A stretch of 64,000 bases of DNA. Source: Leptasterias polaris (taxonomy: Eukaryota; Echinodermata; Asteroidea; Forcipulatida; Asteriidae). Positions 34,701-49,700 of this stretch are shown here, piece after piece. The position numbers were made by a program, and so were the translations under genes. The stretch covers positions 186,001 to 250,000 of the forward strand of contig JAZGTN010000239.1 of the NCBI GenBank assembly GCA_037783415.1. The letters run 5' to 3'. The first letter of the stretch is position 1; every line of letters starts with the position of its first letter. The notes beneath the pieces are model-generated. The model did not search any database. It was not told where the DNA came from and saw only the letters and a program-made list of their open reading frames with translations.

Positions 34701-37700
34701 TTGAAATTTGTATAAAATCTTATAACCATCCTTTAACTGGCGCTTGCGCTGTTGGATGTTGTATGAAATAAAATAAAAAAATTAATAAAAATATTTCATG
34801 ACACAATCAATCACTTCAATTGATATTTTGTTCCTGTGGACTTTTCCGCCAGGAAATATTCAAAATCCTTCAGAATTGCACTCTGTATGAGCTCTGGTGT
34901 TTCTGATCAGCAGAGTGTGGGTTTTGGTCCCGTTCATGGCACTTGTGTCCTTGAGTGAGATACTTTATCATAATTACTTTGTCCCTTGGATGGGACATTA
35001 AGCTGTAGGTTCCATGTACTAGGATTGGTAGTGCACATAAAAGAACTCGGATCATTTATCTTGAAAGAGTAGGTGTTAACCCTGGTGTTTCTGGTTCACA
35101 TACATGTAGAAAGCCTCCTTGTTTACAGGTTTCCTCAGGCTTGCCAGCTACAGTGATTAAGTTCACTTATGAGGCATCCTTGGTTTCATCACCAGAAATA
35201 TATAATAATTTTAATAATAGTATTGATATGCTTGGCCCAGTACAAAGCAGGATTGGCATAACTATAAATATGGTTGAGTTTGTGAACAGAAAAAAAACCA
35301 TGGTATGGTGAATTTGATGTTGTCTCAAACATTCTTTGAACTCTGTATTTTTTTTCTTGAAAACACCCCATCTTCTTAAACTTGATTACTTAAAACTGCG
35401 CAAGATTCTTTAGCCAGGAAAACAGCATCTCTTGCTTATCACTGAATCCATCCCTCAACACAAAATGAACTGGTTTTTTTTGTCGAAAAAAATTATTTAT
35501 TTTGGAGTAATTTAACTAAGCCTCATGTTAATCACCTGACAGTGAAGTTGCAGGACCAGAAAGGCTGCCTGAGTTATTCAACAAAGACAGTCTGAGTGAT
35601 GAGCTATCCATCAGCCCTGGCTCTGCCTGTGGAGGTCAACATTTAAATCATTTGAATATAACTCGCTACACAAAAGTATAAAGCCCATACATGTGCAAGA
35701 AACTTAGTTTGCCAAGTTGAAACAAACATAACAAAACATGAATCAATATTCATGAATTTCTCGAAAAAACATTACAGTCTAATTTAGTTTGACAGGTTGG
35801 TTGGTTGGTTGTTGTGATTATTGGACATTGGAAAATAAGAATAAATGTAGTGCTAGAAAATTTAATGATGTAGTCGGGCCTTGCACTTTTGCTTTTTGTA
35901 AAGTAGCCCGCCAGGCTAGTAGACTGTCCATTTTACTTGCCCCCAGGAAGTTTTAGTAGCCCAGATTTTAAACATGTGTTGTCCTAAATAGATCTTTCTG
36001 ATATATTAATGGTAGCAATCACAACCAGTTTATGGTCAAATGAAGTTTACATTCACACACTCAAAAACACATAAACACATTTTATAAATTTATTATTCAC
36101 ATCTGACAAGGAAGAATTATGAACATTTTAAACAAGTAGGTTTCACAGTTTTTAGTAGCCCACAGGGGTAAGTTGAGAAGTGGTGATTACTAGCCCATAG
36201 CAGTTTTTATGAGACAATGTACACCAGGCTAGTGTTAAGGGTGAGTCTTACCTTGATAACAAGTCCAGCAGCCTGGCTAAGGGGCTGTGCAGCAGCCTGG
36301 CTAAGGGGCTGTGCAGCAACCTGTCCAGCAACCTGATTATTACTGTTATTCTGCTGCAGTGAGGCCTGTACAGAGGTGTTGCTGTTACCTGCTGCAGCAC
36401 TTGATGGCCCATGGGAGGCTGTCGCTGCTGATGTTGAAGCCGCAGCGTTGTTACTGTAGGCATTTTGTCCGGGTACAATCCGAGTGATCTTCACCTGCCT
36501 TCGACCTTCTTCGGTGAAGAGATCCCGAAATTGATGCAAATACCTGATTTGAAAATACATAAGAATCCATGACTCATCATTCTTGATTGAAAGATTCAAA
36601 CCTTAATTTGCTACGCTTAACTAATTGTGGAGTTTGGGGACACATCTCCTCGCACTAATGCATCATAAAATCCTCCACTGTCAGTAGAGTGTTTTCTTTA
36701 GGGACAAAATACAAGCAACTATTTTCAATTTCTGTGGATATTTATATTTCAAGAATGAACACTTTCAGACACTGAGAAGAAGGAAATGATGAGGAATAAA
36801 CTTACATTTCTGCATTCTTGAAAGAGCCAAGTGGGAACCTGCTTGAGGAAGGATTCAAAACAGAATTTACATCTGAGTGTCAAGGTGGGGTGGAGGTAGC
36901 AGGGAAAGTAAGGCACTTAGCTCTCAACATTATATGTATTATATGTAAAGAATGTGAAGTTAGTTTGCGGATATTTATAAAGATCGGATGAACTCATGTT
37001 CATAAAATTATAAAAGAAACTATTATAAGCTGAGAAAAAATAAAAAATAAAATAGCTCCCATTGCAAACGTCAGACATCCTTAAAGTGGATTGGAACAAG
37101 TCAAACTTACACCATAAAAATTACAGAGTGAAATAATACTCTAAAGTATTGAAAACAAATACTATCACTGCCCCAAAATCTCGTAAATGTTTTTCAAAAC
37201 AAAACCATGGAATAATTCTTTAGAATATTTGGATCATATTATCCCAACAAAGTTTTATATTTCCACTGTTCTAAGCTTCCTACACTACTATTGGGTCATC
37301 CAAAGTTTGAACATTTTCACGGTCATACAAAGAGTACAATGGGGAGGAGGGGGGAGGGTGGTCAGAGGCTGTTTGTTTATGACTTTAAAAGGTGTTTTAA
37401 AATTTTGATATTTCTAGAGTAGAATCACCACAGGAAACAGAATTTAGAGGGAGGGAGGTTACTGAGACACTTGGGTAGATTATGCTGGTTGGTGGGAAGG
37501 GGAGTGTGGAGGGGGACAAATAACGTTATATTATTGCACATTGATACTAACACACACAATGTTGATAAGAACTATTTTGGGGGAGGGCAGGGGTAGTAAA
37601 AGTAGAATTCTCTGTGGGACCAACAAAGGTATAATTGCTTACCTGCATGTGACACCAGGTCTCTTGCCTTCATGTACGTTGTAGTCTCTATCATAATACA

Positions 37701-40700
37701 GTTCTCCTACATAGCTCTGATCTAGCTGGTGTTGGTAGATAGACACTCGAGCATAATGCACCTTACCATTTCCTCTGTCAGTCTCTAGAATCTCCTCTAC
37801 AGTTGCCACCTATAGGGGGGGTGTAGAAAGCAAAAGGATTAGTGGAATCCAGTTCATGACATTTGTGTCCGTAAGCAAGACACAACTCTAATTGCTTCTC
37901 ATCACCCAGGAGTAAATGGGTACCTGTGGGGGTAGAGATTGTTGGGATGAATAATTAGCAACCTGGTTACCGGTGCTGCATGTTCTGAATGATGTAACTA
38001 CAATGACAAACGGTACATGACAAACACTAAAGGAACAAAAGGCTGTCAATGAGAAGTGTCTGGTGACAGTAAACTTAATCTGAAAGCGAGAACGTTATAG
38101 CTATTTCAGAGGAAGTAAAATAACAGATAAATGTCAACTATGTAGTAAAGGGAAAGCAACATCCTGAGTGGAGATGACAGTGTTGTGATTTCATTTACAA
38201 GTATAGTGTGGAAGTAGCTGGTAAAACCAAGCCTAATTGGCTGGATAAATATCTGTGGATAATGCCGTTCTGTCAGTAAATAATGTATCTCCTAAAACAG
38301 CACTTATGCTATGCCCGAGTATGAAATTATCAAAACATTTTGTCTCGCTTTAAATAGCCAGTATGCTTGAAATAGCAAGTATGCGCAGAGATACAAGGTT
38401 TTTGCACGGAGCATTTTTGTGCAAGATATGACGTTTTTGCAAAATCGAGAAATAACGTTTTTGTACTGACACGATGACTCAATGCTTGACAGATTTCTTG
38501 AACTAAACTGGTTCTTCAATATGTAGTATTTTAACATAAAAGCAGAAAGCTAATCAATGTAAAAAATATGAGTGGATTCTATGCGTAGTTGAGACTCTAG
38601 CTTACCAATGAGTTGCTACTTGGCCTCGGTCTTTCTTGGCATGTTGAAAGCTGTTCAACCTGGATATATTAATAAAAATAATAATAATTGACGATTCATT
38701 TGATGCAATCTTTTGGATGTACATGTATGTCTTCCTCACACAAAACTGTGAACACTTATTTTAGTAGAATTTGAAACTTTGCATGGTGGAGATACAATCT
38801 AGTAGGGTTTCAAGGTAACACCATGTACATGAGTAGGATTTGAAACTTTGCATGGTGGAGATACAATCTAGTAAGGTTTGCAGTAACACCATGTACATGA
38901 GTGGGATTTGGAACTTTGCATGGTGGAGATACAATCTAGTAAGGTTTGCTGTAACACCATGTGCATGAGTAGGATTTGGAACTTTGCCTGGTGGAGATAC
39001 AATCTAATAAGGTTTGCAGTAACACCATGTACATGAGTGGGATTTGAAACTTGGCATGGTGGAGATACAATCTAGTAAGGTTTGCAGTAACACCATGTAC
39101 ATGAGTAGGATTTGAAACTATATTTGGTAGAGATACAATCTAGTGAGAATTGTGGTAACACCATGGAAACAATCTCTCTTTGAGTTGTGGTGGTTCTGAA
39201 AAGTACCGATGGCATAACAACTCAACGTTTTGATCAGTATGCTCTGATCGTCTTCAGGAGAGCCCAATGGATGGGAATTTTGGCTAACCATTTCCACAGC
39301 CTACTTGTGTTAGCAGCTCACCAAACATAGCCACACTTAGTAAAAATGAACTCAATATGTTGAATAAATGTTGAATAAATGTTGTACTTTACATGTGTTG
39401 AACTTACCATGCTGATGTCCGCTGGTGGATGGTCAATCTCTCTCTGCTTCCACATATCCACACACTGTGGATAAGATGAACATGGACAAATTAAACAGGC
39501 CTATCATCTATGTAATGTCAAATTACTATCCACTAGATATACATTGGCAAAGTTAAGAAAGAAGTTTGATTCGGTAGAATGTAACACGTTGTACTCACAA
39601 CATTGAGGGATAAACCAATGGAGAGTGGATGGGCATTGGCAGCAAAGAACACAGCCATTTCTGTCTAGTTTCCTGTGTACACATTACCTAATGCAAGCAC
39701 TAATTCTGACGCACACAAAGAGCCAGACTACACTTTTGCTTCTTGCCTCTGTTTACTTTCATAAAACCATAAAGATGTCTTTTTATTCAGAAGATGGTTT
39801 CTTTCTCAAGAACATAAAAAAGGGTTTGCCCTTAGCTTTTTCAGTGACAAGCCAACAGGACTATGAGCTTGTCATTTCACTAGTCCGTCTTTCATAAGGG
39901 ATGCTTTGCAACACTGGATCAGCCAGCCTAACCACTTGGAGAGAACTTTGACTAGTCCTTAGTTGTTGTAACTAGCATATGGCCAGCGGACCTCTGATAA
40001 GGGAGAACGCTGCGTAAACATATTTACCGTTTTGCCAAGTTTTAAGTTGACAGTCACAGCAGGCGTCCTGTCTTTCCTTTTGCAGAGGAAGTCTTGTAAG
40101 CCAAGTTCCTTAGGAGGAGGTAGAGTCTTAAGAGCAGCTTGCCGAGCCCTCATGATGTGGGAATGTCGCTTCATACATCTGTCGACAAATAAACAAGTAA
40201 ATCACAATCGCCCCATTCAGAATAATGACCTTAGTTATTCAATTCAAAGAATTTTGTTACTGGTGTCCGGTCAGTGTCATGAATGGGCGAGTCCAGGAAA
40301 AAGGTCCCCTCATCATCCCGTATGAAAGCTACATAACCAACCATGTTTTTTGAATGACATAATTATCCCAAGGACTAATGAAATATAAATTCTCGTGGGT
40401 ATTCTCCCACATACCCAACATTGGAATAAAAATCACTGAATTCAAAGAAGACAATCTTAACTGTTTTTTCAGAGGGTTCATCTTTCTCAAAGTCCCAAAT
40501 CTGAGAAGATGATTTTGAAATATCTAATGCGCGGATTTCAAGGGTTTTGAAATGAGTGGGAAAATCAAAGTCTCATCCGGCATGTGTAAGAAGTTAATGG
40601 CATTGATAATGATAGTCAGAAAAGAATTGGTGTTCATGCCAGATCAGGAAACAGTGATTCAGAGGTAAATGTCTTTGTGCAGAACTTTACTCAAAGAAGG

Positions 40701-43700
40701 AAGTATTTCGAAATCCAAATTGTTTTCACTGCTGGTTGGGGGAGGAGAGGTGGGCAGGATTCTCTGGGCCTTTCCCCATGTCAAACAAGAGGGGGGTATA
40801 CTCCTGTGTGTCCAGCAGCACAAAGATGTGCTTACCTTTTGAGCGCTCTCCCATTCAATCTATGTCTGTCTTGATGTATCTTGTTTTCTAGACATGTTAC
40901 AGCTGGTGATGGATCCAGGCATAGAGGCTCTTGGGTTGCCAGGAGTAACTGACTCTCAAGATGAAGCTTCTCATCCTGAGTAGAAGAAACGGAAACGCTT
41001 GATGATTAGAGATATTTATAGCCTTGTATCCCACACTAAACACTCTCATTTAGGTTGTAATTGTTTCACCCAACTACTCTTGGAAACATATTCCAGAGAG
41101 TTGACCAACCATTTGAAACCATTCTACTGCACAGATTGTGTATGGTGGCACAAGTAAGCACAGAACTAACTGTGTACATGTGTGTACAGTGTAGATGCAT
41201 TCACCACATGTTACCGGGGCTCAAAAAGTAGCTAAGCACAAAACAATTTTGCTTACCAGGATAAGGTTATCAGCCAAAATACCACATCCCATGCACCACC
41301 TGTTACTGATTTCATGCTTATTTTTGCCACGCAGAAACTCGTTAAGCAACATTTTCTGCTTAAGCTGCTATGTGAAATTTGGCCCTGATTGTAGGCTGGC
41401 ATAGTTCATCTATAACTCAAGACCACAGTGGATGATATTAGAAAGTAGAAGGGTTGACTGTGTACAGTACAGATGCCTTCACTACATGATATCACATTGT
41501 AGGCTGGCATAGTTCATCTATAACTCAAGACCACAGTGGATGATATTAGAAAGTAGAAGGGTTGACTGTGTACAGTACAGATGCCTTCACTACATGATAT
41601 CACATTGTAGGCTGGCATAGTTCATCTATAACTCAAGACCACAGTGGATGATATTAGAAAGTAGAAGGGTTGACTGTGTACAGTACAGATGCCTTCACTA
41701 TATGATATCACATTGCAGGCTGGCATAGTTCATCTATAACTCAAGACCACAGTGGATGATATTAGAAAGTAGGAGGGTTGACTGTGTACAGTACAGATGC
41801 CTTCACTACATGATATCACATTGCAGGCTGGCATAGTTCATCTATAACTCAAGACCACAGTGGATGATATTAGAAAGTAGGAGGGTTGACTGTGTACAGT
41901 ACAGATGCCTTCACTACATGATATCACATTGTAGGCTGGCATAGTTCATCTATAACTCAAGACCACAGTGGATGATATTAGAAAGTAGGAGGGTTGACTG
42001 TGTACAGTACAGATGCCTTCACTACATGATATCACATTGCAGGCTGGCATAGTTCATCTATAACTCAAGACCACAGTGGATGATATTAGAAAGTAGGAGG
42101 GTTGACTGTGTACAGTACAGATGCCTTCACTACATGATATCACATTGTAGGCTGGCATAGTTCATCTATAACTCAAGACCACAGTGGATGATATTAGAAA
42201 GTAGAAGGGTTGACTGTGTACAGTACAGATGCCTTCACTACATGATATCACATTGCAGGCTGGCATAGTTCATCTATAACTCAAGACCACAGTGGATGAT
42301 ATTAGAAAGTAGGAGGGTTGACTGTGTACAGTACAGATGCCTTCACTACATGATATCACATTGTAGGCTGGCATAGTTCATCTATAACTCAAGACCACAG
42401 TGGATGATATTAGAAAGTAGGAGGGTTGACTGTGTACAGTACAGATGCCTTCACTACATGATATCACATTGTAGGCTGGCATAGTTCATCTATAACTCAA
42501 GACCACAGTGGATGATATTAGAAAGTAGAAGGGTTGACTGTGTACAGTACAGATGCCTTCACTACATGATATCACATTGCAGGCTGGCATAGTTCATCTA
42601 TAACTCAAGACCACAGTGGATGATATTAGAAAGTAGAAGGGTTGACTGTGTACAGTACAGATGCCTTCACTACATGATATCACATTGCAGGCTGGCATAG
42701 TTCATCTATAACTCAAGACCACAGTGGATGATATTAGAAAGTAGAAGGGTTGACTGTGTACAGTACAGATGCCTTCACTACATGATATCACATTGCAGGC
42801 TGGCATAGTTCATCTATAACTCAAGACCACAGTGGATGATATTAGAAAGTAGAAGGGTTGACTGTGTACAGTACAGATGCCTTCACTACATGATATCACA
42901 TTGCAGGCTGGCATAGTTCATCTATAACTCAAGACCACAGTGGATGATATTAGAAAGTAGAAGGGTTGACTGTGTACAGTACAGATGCCTTCACTACATG
43001 ATATCACATTGCAGGCTGGCATAGTTCATCTATAACTCAAGACCACAGTGGATGATATTAGAAAGTAGAAGGGTTGACTGTGTACAGTACAGATGCCTTC
43101 ACTACATGATATCACATTGCAGGCTGGCATAGTTCATCTATAACTCAAGACCACAGTGGATGATATTAGAAAGTAGAAGGGTTGACTGTGTACAGTACAG
43201 ATGCCTTCACTATATGATATCACATTGCAGGCTGGCATAGTTCATCTATAACTCAAGACCACAGTGGATGATATTAGAAAGTAGAAGGGTTGACTGTGTA
43301 CAGTACAGATGCCTTCACTACATGATATCACATTGCAGGCTGGCATAGTTCATCTATAACTCAAGACCACAGTGGATGATATTAGAAAGTAGAAGGGTTG
43401 ACTGTGTACAGTACAGATGCCTTCACTACATGATATCACATTGCAGGCTGGCATAGTTCATCTATAACTCAAGACCACAGTGGATGATATTAGAAAGTAG
43501 AAGGGTTGACTGTGTACAGTACAGATGCCTTCACTACATGATATCACATTGCAGGCTGGCATAGTTCATCTATAACTCAAGACCACAGTGGATGATATTA
43601 GAAAGTAGAAGGGTTGACTGTGTACAGTACAGATGCCTTCACTACATGATATCACATTGCAGGCTGGCATAGTTCATCTATAACTCAAGACCACAGTGGA

Positions 43701-46700
43701 TGATATTAGAAAGTAGAAGGGTTGACTGTGTACAGTACAGATGCCTTCACTACATGATATCACATTGTAGGCTGGCATAGTTCATCTATAACTCAAGACC
43801 ACAGTGGATGATATTAGAAAGTAGAAGGGTTGACTGTGTACAGTACAGATGCCTTCACTACATGATATCACATTGCAGGCTGGCATAGTTCATCTATAAC
43901 TCAAGACCACAGTGGATGATATTAGAAAGTAGAAGGGTTGACTGTGTACAGTACAGATGCCTTCACTACATGATATCACATTGTAGGCTGGCATAGTTCA
44001 TCTATAACTCAAGACCACAGTGGATGATATTAGAAAGTAGAAGGGTTGACTGTGTACAGTACAGATGCCTTCACTACATGATATCACATTGCAGGCTGGC
44101 ATAGTTCATCTATAACTCAAGACCACAGTGGATGATATTAGAAAGTAGAAGGGTTGACTGTGTACAGTACAGATGCCTTCACTACATGATATCACATTGC
44201 AGGCTGGCATAGTTCATCTATAACTCAAGACCACAGTGGATGATATTAGAAAGTAGAAGGGTTGACTGTGTACAGTACAGATGCCTTCACTACATGATAT
44301 CACATTGCAGGCTGGCATAGTTCATCTATAACTCAAGACCACAGTGGATGATATTAGAAAGTAGAAGGGTTGACTGTGTACAGTACAGATGCCTTCACTA
44401 CATGATATCACATTGCAGGCTGGCATAGTTCATCTATAACTCAAGACCACAGTGGATGATATTAGAAAGTAGAAGGGTTGACTGTGTACAGTACAGATGC
44501 CTTCACTACATGATATCACATTGCAGGCTGGCATAGTTCATCTATAACTCAAGACCACAGTGGATGATATTAGAAAGTAGAAGGGTTGACTGTGTACAGT
44601 ACAGATGCCTTCACTACATGATATCACATTGCAGGCTGGCATAGTTCATCTATAACTCAAGACCACAGTGGATGATATTAGAAAGTAGAAGGGTTGACTG
44701 TGTACAGTACAGATGCCTTCACTATATGATATCACATTGCAGGCTGGCATAGTTCATCTATAACTCAAGACCACAGTGGATGATATTAGAAAGTAGGAGG
44801 GTTGACTGTGTACAGTACAGATGCCTTCACTATATGATATCACATTGCAGGCTGGCATAGTTCATCTATAACTCAAGACCACAGTGGATGATATTAGAAA
44901 GTAGGAGGGTTGACTGTGTACAGTACAGATGCCTTCACTACATGATATCACATTGCAGGCTGGCATAGTTCATCTATAACTCAAGACCACAGTGGATGAT
45001 ATTAGAAAGTAGGAGGGTTGACTGTGTACAGTACAGATGCCTTCACTACATGATATCACATTGCAGGCTGGCATAGTTCATCTATAACTCAAGACCACAG
45101 TGGATGATATTAGAAAGTAGAAGGGTTGACTGTGTACAGTACAGATGCCTTCACTATATGATATCACATTGCAGGCTGGCATAGTTCATCTATAACTCAA
45201 GACCACAGTGGATGATATTAGAAAGTAGGAGGGTTGACTGTGTACAGTACAGATGCCTTCACTACATGATATCACATTGCAGGCTGGCATAGTTCATCTA
45301 TAACTCAAGACCACAGTGGATGATATTAGAAAGTAGAAGGGTTGACTGTGTACAGTACAGATGCCTTCACTACATGATATCACATTGTAGGCTGGCATAG
45401 TTCATCTATAACTCAAGACCACAGTGGATGATATTAGAAAGTAGGAGGGTTGACTGTGTACAGTACAGATGCCTTCACTACATGATATCACATTGTAGGC
45501 TGGCATAGTTCATCTATAACTCAAGACCACAGTGGATGATATTAGAAAGTAGAAGGGTTGACTGTGTACAGTACAGATGCCTTCACTACATGATATCACA
45601 TTGTAGGCTGGCATAGTTCATCTATAACTCAAGACCACAGTGGATGATATTAGAAAGTAGAAGGGTTGACTGTGTACAGTACAGATGCCTTCACTACATG
45701 ATATCACATTGTAGGCTGGCATAGTTCATCTATAACTCAAGACCACAGTGGATGATATTAGAAAGTAGGAGGGTTGACTGTGTACAGTACAGATGCCTTC
45801 ACTACATGATATCACATTGTAGGCTGCATAGTTCATCTATAACTCAAGACCACAGTGGATGATATTAGAAAGTAGAAGGGTTGACTGTGTACAGTACAGA
45901 TGCCTTCACTACATGATATCACATTGTAGGCTGGCATAGTTCATCTATAACTCAAGACCACAGTGGATGATATTAGAAAGTAGAAGGGTTGACTGTGTAC
46001 AGTACAGATGCCTTCACTACATGATATCACATTGTAGGCTGGCATAGTTCATCTATAACTCAAGACCACAGTGGATGATATTAGAAAGTAGAAGGGTTGA
46101 CTGTGTACAGTACAGATGCCTTCACTACATGATATCACATTGTAGGCTGGCATAGTTCATCTATAACTCAAGACCACAGTGGATGATATTAGAAAGTAGA
46201 AGGGTTGACTGTGTACAGTACAGATGCCTTCACTACATGATATCACATTGCAGGCTGGCATAGTTCATCTATAACTCAAGACCACAGTGGATGATATTAG
46301 AAAGTAGAAGGGTTGACTGTGTACAGTACAGATGCCTTCACTACATGATATCACATTGCAGGCTGGCATAGTTCATCTATAACTCAAGACCACAGTGGAT
46401 GATATTAGAAAGTAGAAGGGTTGACTGTGTACAGTACAGATGCCTTCACTACATGATATCACATTGTAGGCTGGCATAGTTCATCTATAACTCAAGACCA
46501 CAGTGGATGATATTAGAAAGTAGAAGGGTTGACTGTGTACAGTACAGATGCCTTCACTACATGATATCACATTGCAGGCTGGCATAGTTCATCTATAACT
46601 CAAGACCACAGTGGATGATATTAGAAAGTAGAAGGGTTGACTGTGTACAGTACAGATGCCTTCACTACATGATATCACATTGTAGGCTGGCATAGTTCAT

Positions 46701-49700
46701 CTATAACTCAAGACCACAGTGGATGATATTAGAAAGTAGAAGGGTTGACTGTGTACAGTACAGATGCCTTCACTACATGATATCACATTGCAGGCTGGCA
46801 TAGTTCATCTATAACTCAAGACCACAGTGGATGATATTAGAAAGTAGAAGGGTTGACTGTGTACAGTACAGATGCCTTCACTACATGATATCACATTGCA
46901 GGCTGGCATAGTTCATCTATAACTCAAGACCACAGTGGATGATATTAGAAAGTAGAAGGGTTGACTGTGTACAGTACAGATGCCTTCACTACATGATATC
47001 ACATTGCAGGCTGGCATAGTTCATCTATAACTCAAGACCACAGTGGATGATATTAGAAAGTAGAAGGGTTGACTGTGTACAGTACAGATGCCTTCACTAC
47101 ATGATATCACATTGCAGGCTGGCATAGTTCATCTATAACTCAAGACCACAGTGGATGATATTAGAAAGTAGAAGGGTTGACTGTGTACAGTACAGATGCC
47201 TTCACTACATGATATCACATTGCAGGCTGGCATAGTTCATCTATAACTCAAGACCACAGTGGATGATATTAGAAAGTAGGAGGGTTGACTGTGTACAGTA
47301 CAGATGCCTTCACTACATGATATCACATTGCAGGCTGGCATAGTTCATCTATAACTCAAGACCACAGTGGATGATATTAGAAAGTAGAAGGGTTGACTGT
47401 GTACAGTACAGATGCCTTCACTACATGATATCACATTGCAGGCTGGCATAGTTCATCTATAACTCAAGACCACAGTGGATGATATTAGAAAGTAGAAGGG
47501 TTGACTGTGTACAGTACAGATGCCTTCACTACATGATATCACATTGCAGGCTGGCATAGTTCATCTATAACTCAAGACCACAGTGGATGATATTAGAAAG
47601 TAGAAGGGTTGACTGTGTACAGTACAGATGCCTTCACTACATGATATCACATTGCAGGCTGGCATAGTTCATCTATAACTCAAGACCACAGTGGATGATA
47701 TTAGAAAGTAGGAGGGTTGACTGTGTACAGTACAGATGCCTTCACTACATGATATCACATTGCAGGCTGGCATAGTTCATCTATAACTCAAGACCACAGT
47801 GGATGATATTAGAAAGTAGAAGGGTTGACTGTGTACAGTACAGATGCCTTCACTACATGATATCACATTGCAGGCTGGCATAGTTCATCTATAACTCAAG
47901 ACCACAGTGGATGATATTAGAAAGTAGAAGGGTTGACTGTGTACAGTACAGATGCCTTCACTACATGATATCACATTGCAGGCTGGCATAGTTCATCTAT
48001 AACTCAAGACCACAGTGGATGATATTAGAAAGTAGAAGGGTTGACTGTGTACAGTACAGATGCCTTCACTACATGATATCACATTGCAGGCTGGCATAGT
48101 TCATCTATAACTCAAGACCACAGTGGATGATATTAGAAAGTAGGAGGGTTGACTGTGTACAGTACAGATGCCTTCACTATATGATATCACATTGCAGGCT
48201 GGCATAGTTCATCTATAACTCAAGACCACAGTGGATGATATTAGAAAGTAGAAGGGTTGACTGTGTACAGTACAGATGCCTTCACTACATGATATCACAT
48301 TGTAGGCTGGCATAGTTCATCTATAACTCAAGACCACAGTGGATGATATTAGAAAGTAGGAGGGTTGACTGTGTACAGTACAGATGCCTTCACTATATGA
48401 TATCACATTGCAGGCTGGCATAGTTCATCTATAACTCAAGACCACAGTGGATGATATTAGAAAGTAGAAGGGTTGACTGTGTACAGTACAGATGCCTTCA
48501 CTACATGATATCACATTGCAGGCTGGCATAGTTCATCTATAACTCAAGACCACAGTGGATGATATTAGAAAGTAGAAGGGTTGACTGTGTACAGTACAGA
48601 TGCCTTCACTACATGATATCACATTGCAGGCTGGCATAGTTCATCTATAACTCAAGACCACAGTGGATGATATTAGAAAGTAGGAGGGTTGACTGTGTAC
48701 AGTACAGATGCCTTCACTACATGATATCACATTGTAGGCTGGCATAGTTCATCTATAACTCAAGACCACAGTGGATGATATTAGAAAGTAGGAGGGTTGA
48801 CTGTGTACAGTACAGATGCCTTCACTACATGATATCACATTGCAGGCTGGCATAGTTCATCTATAACTCAAGACCACAGTGGATGATATTAGAAAGTAGA
48901 AGGGTTGACTGTGTACAGTACAGATGCCTTCACTACATGATATCACATTGCAGGCTGGCATAGTTCATCTATAACTCAAGACCACAGTGGATGATATTAG
49001 AAAGTAGGAGGGTTGACTGTGTACAGTACAGATGCCTTCACTACATGATATCACATTGCAGGCTGGCATAGTTCATCTATAACTCAAGACCACAGTGGAT
49101 GATATTAGAAAGTAGGAGGGTTGACTGTGTACAGTACAGATGCCTTCACTACATGATATCACATTGCAGGCTGGCATAGTTCATCTATAACTCAAGACCA
49201 CAGTGGATGATATTAGAAAGTAGGAGGGTTGACTGTGTACAGTACAGATGCCTTCACTACATGATATCACATTGTAGGCTGGCATAGTTCATCTATAACT
49301 CAAGACCACAGTGGATGATATTAGAAAGTAGAAGGGTTGACTGTGTACAGTACAGATGCCTTCACTACATGATATCACATTGTAGGCTGGCATAGTTCAT
49401 CTATAACTCAAGACCACAGTGGATGATATTAGAAAGTAGAAGGGTTGACTGTGTACAGTACAGATGCCTTCACTACATGATATCACATTGCAGGCTGGCA
49501 TAGTTCATCTATAACTCAAGACCACAGTGGATGATATTAGAAAGTAGGAGGGTTGACTGTGTACAGTACAGATGCCTTCACTACATGATATCACATTGTA
49601 GGCTGGCATAGTTCATCTATAACTCAAGACCACAGTGGATGATATTAGAAAGTAGGAGGGTTGACTGTGTACAGTACAGATGCCTTCACTACATGATATC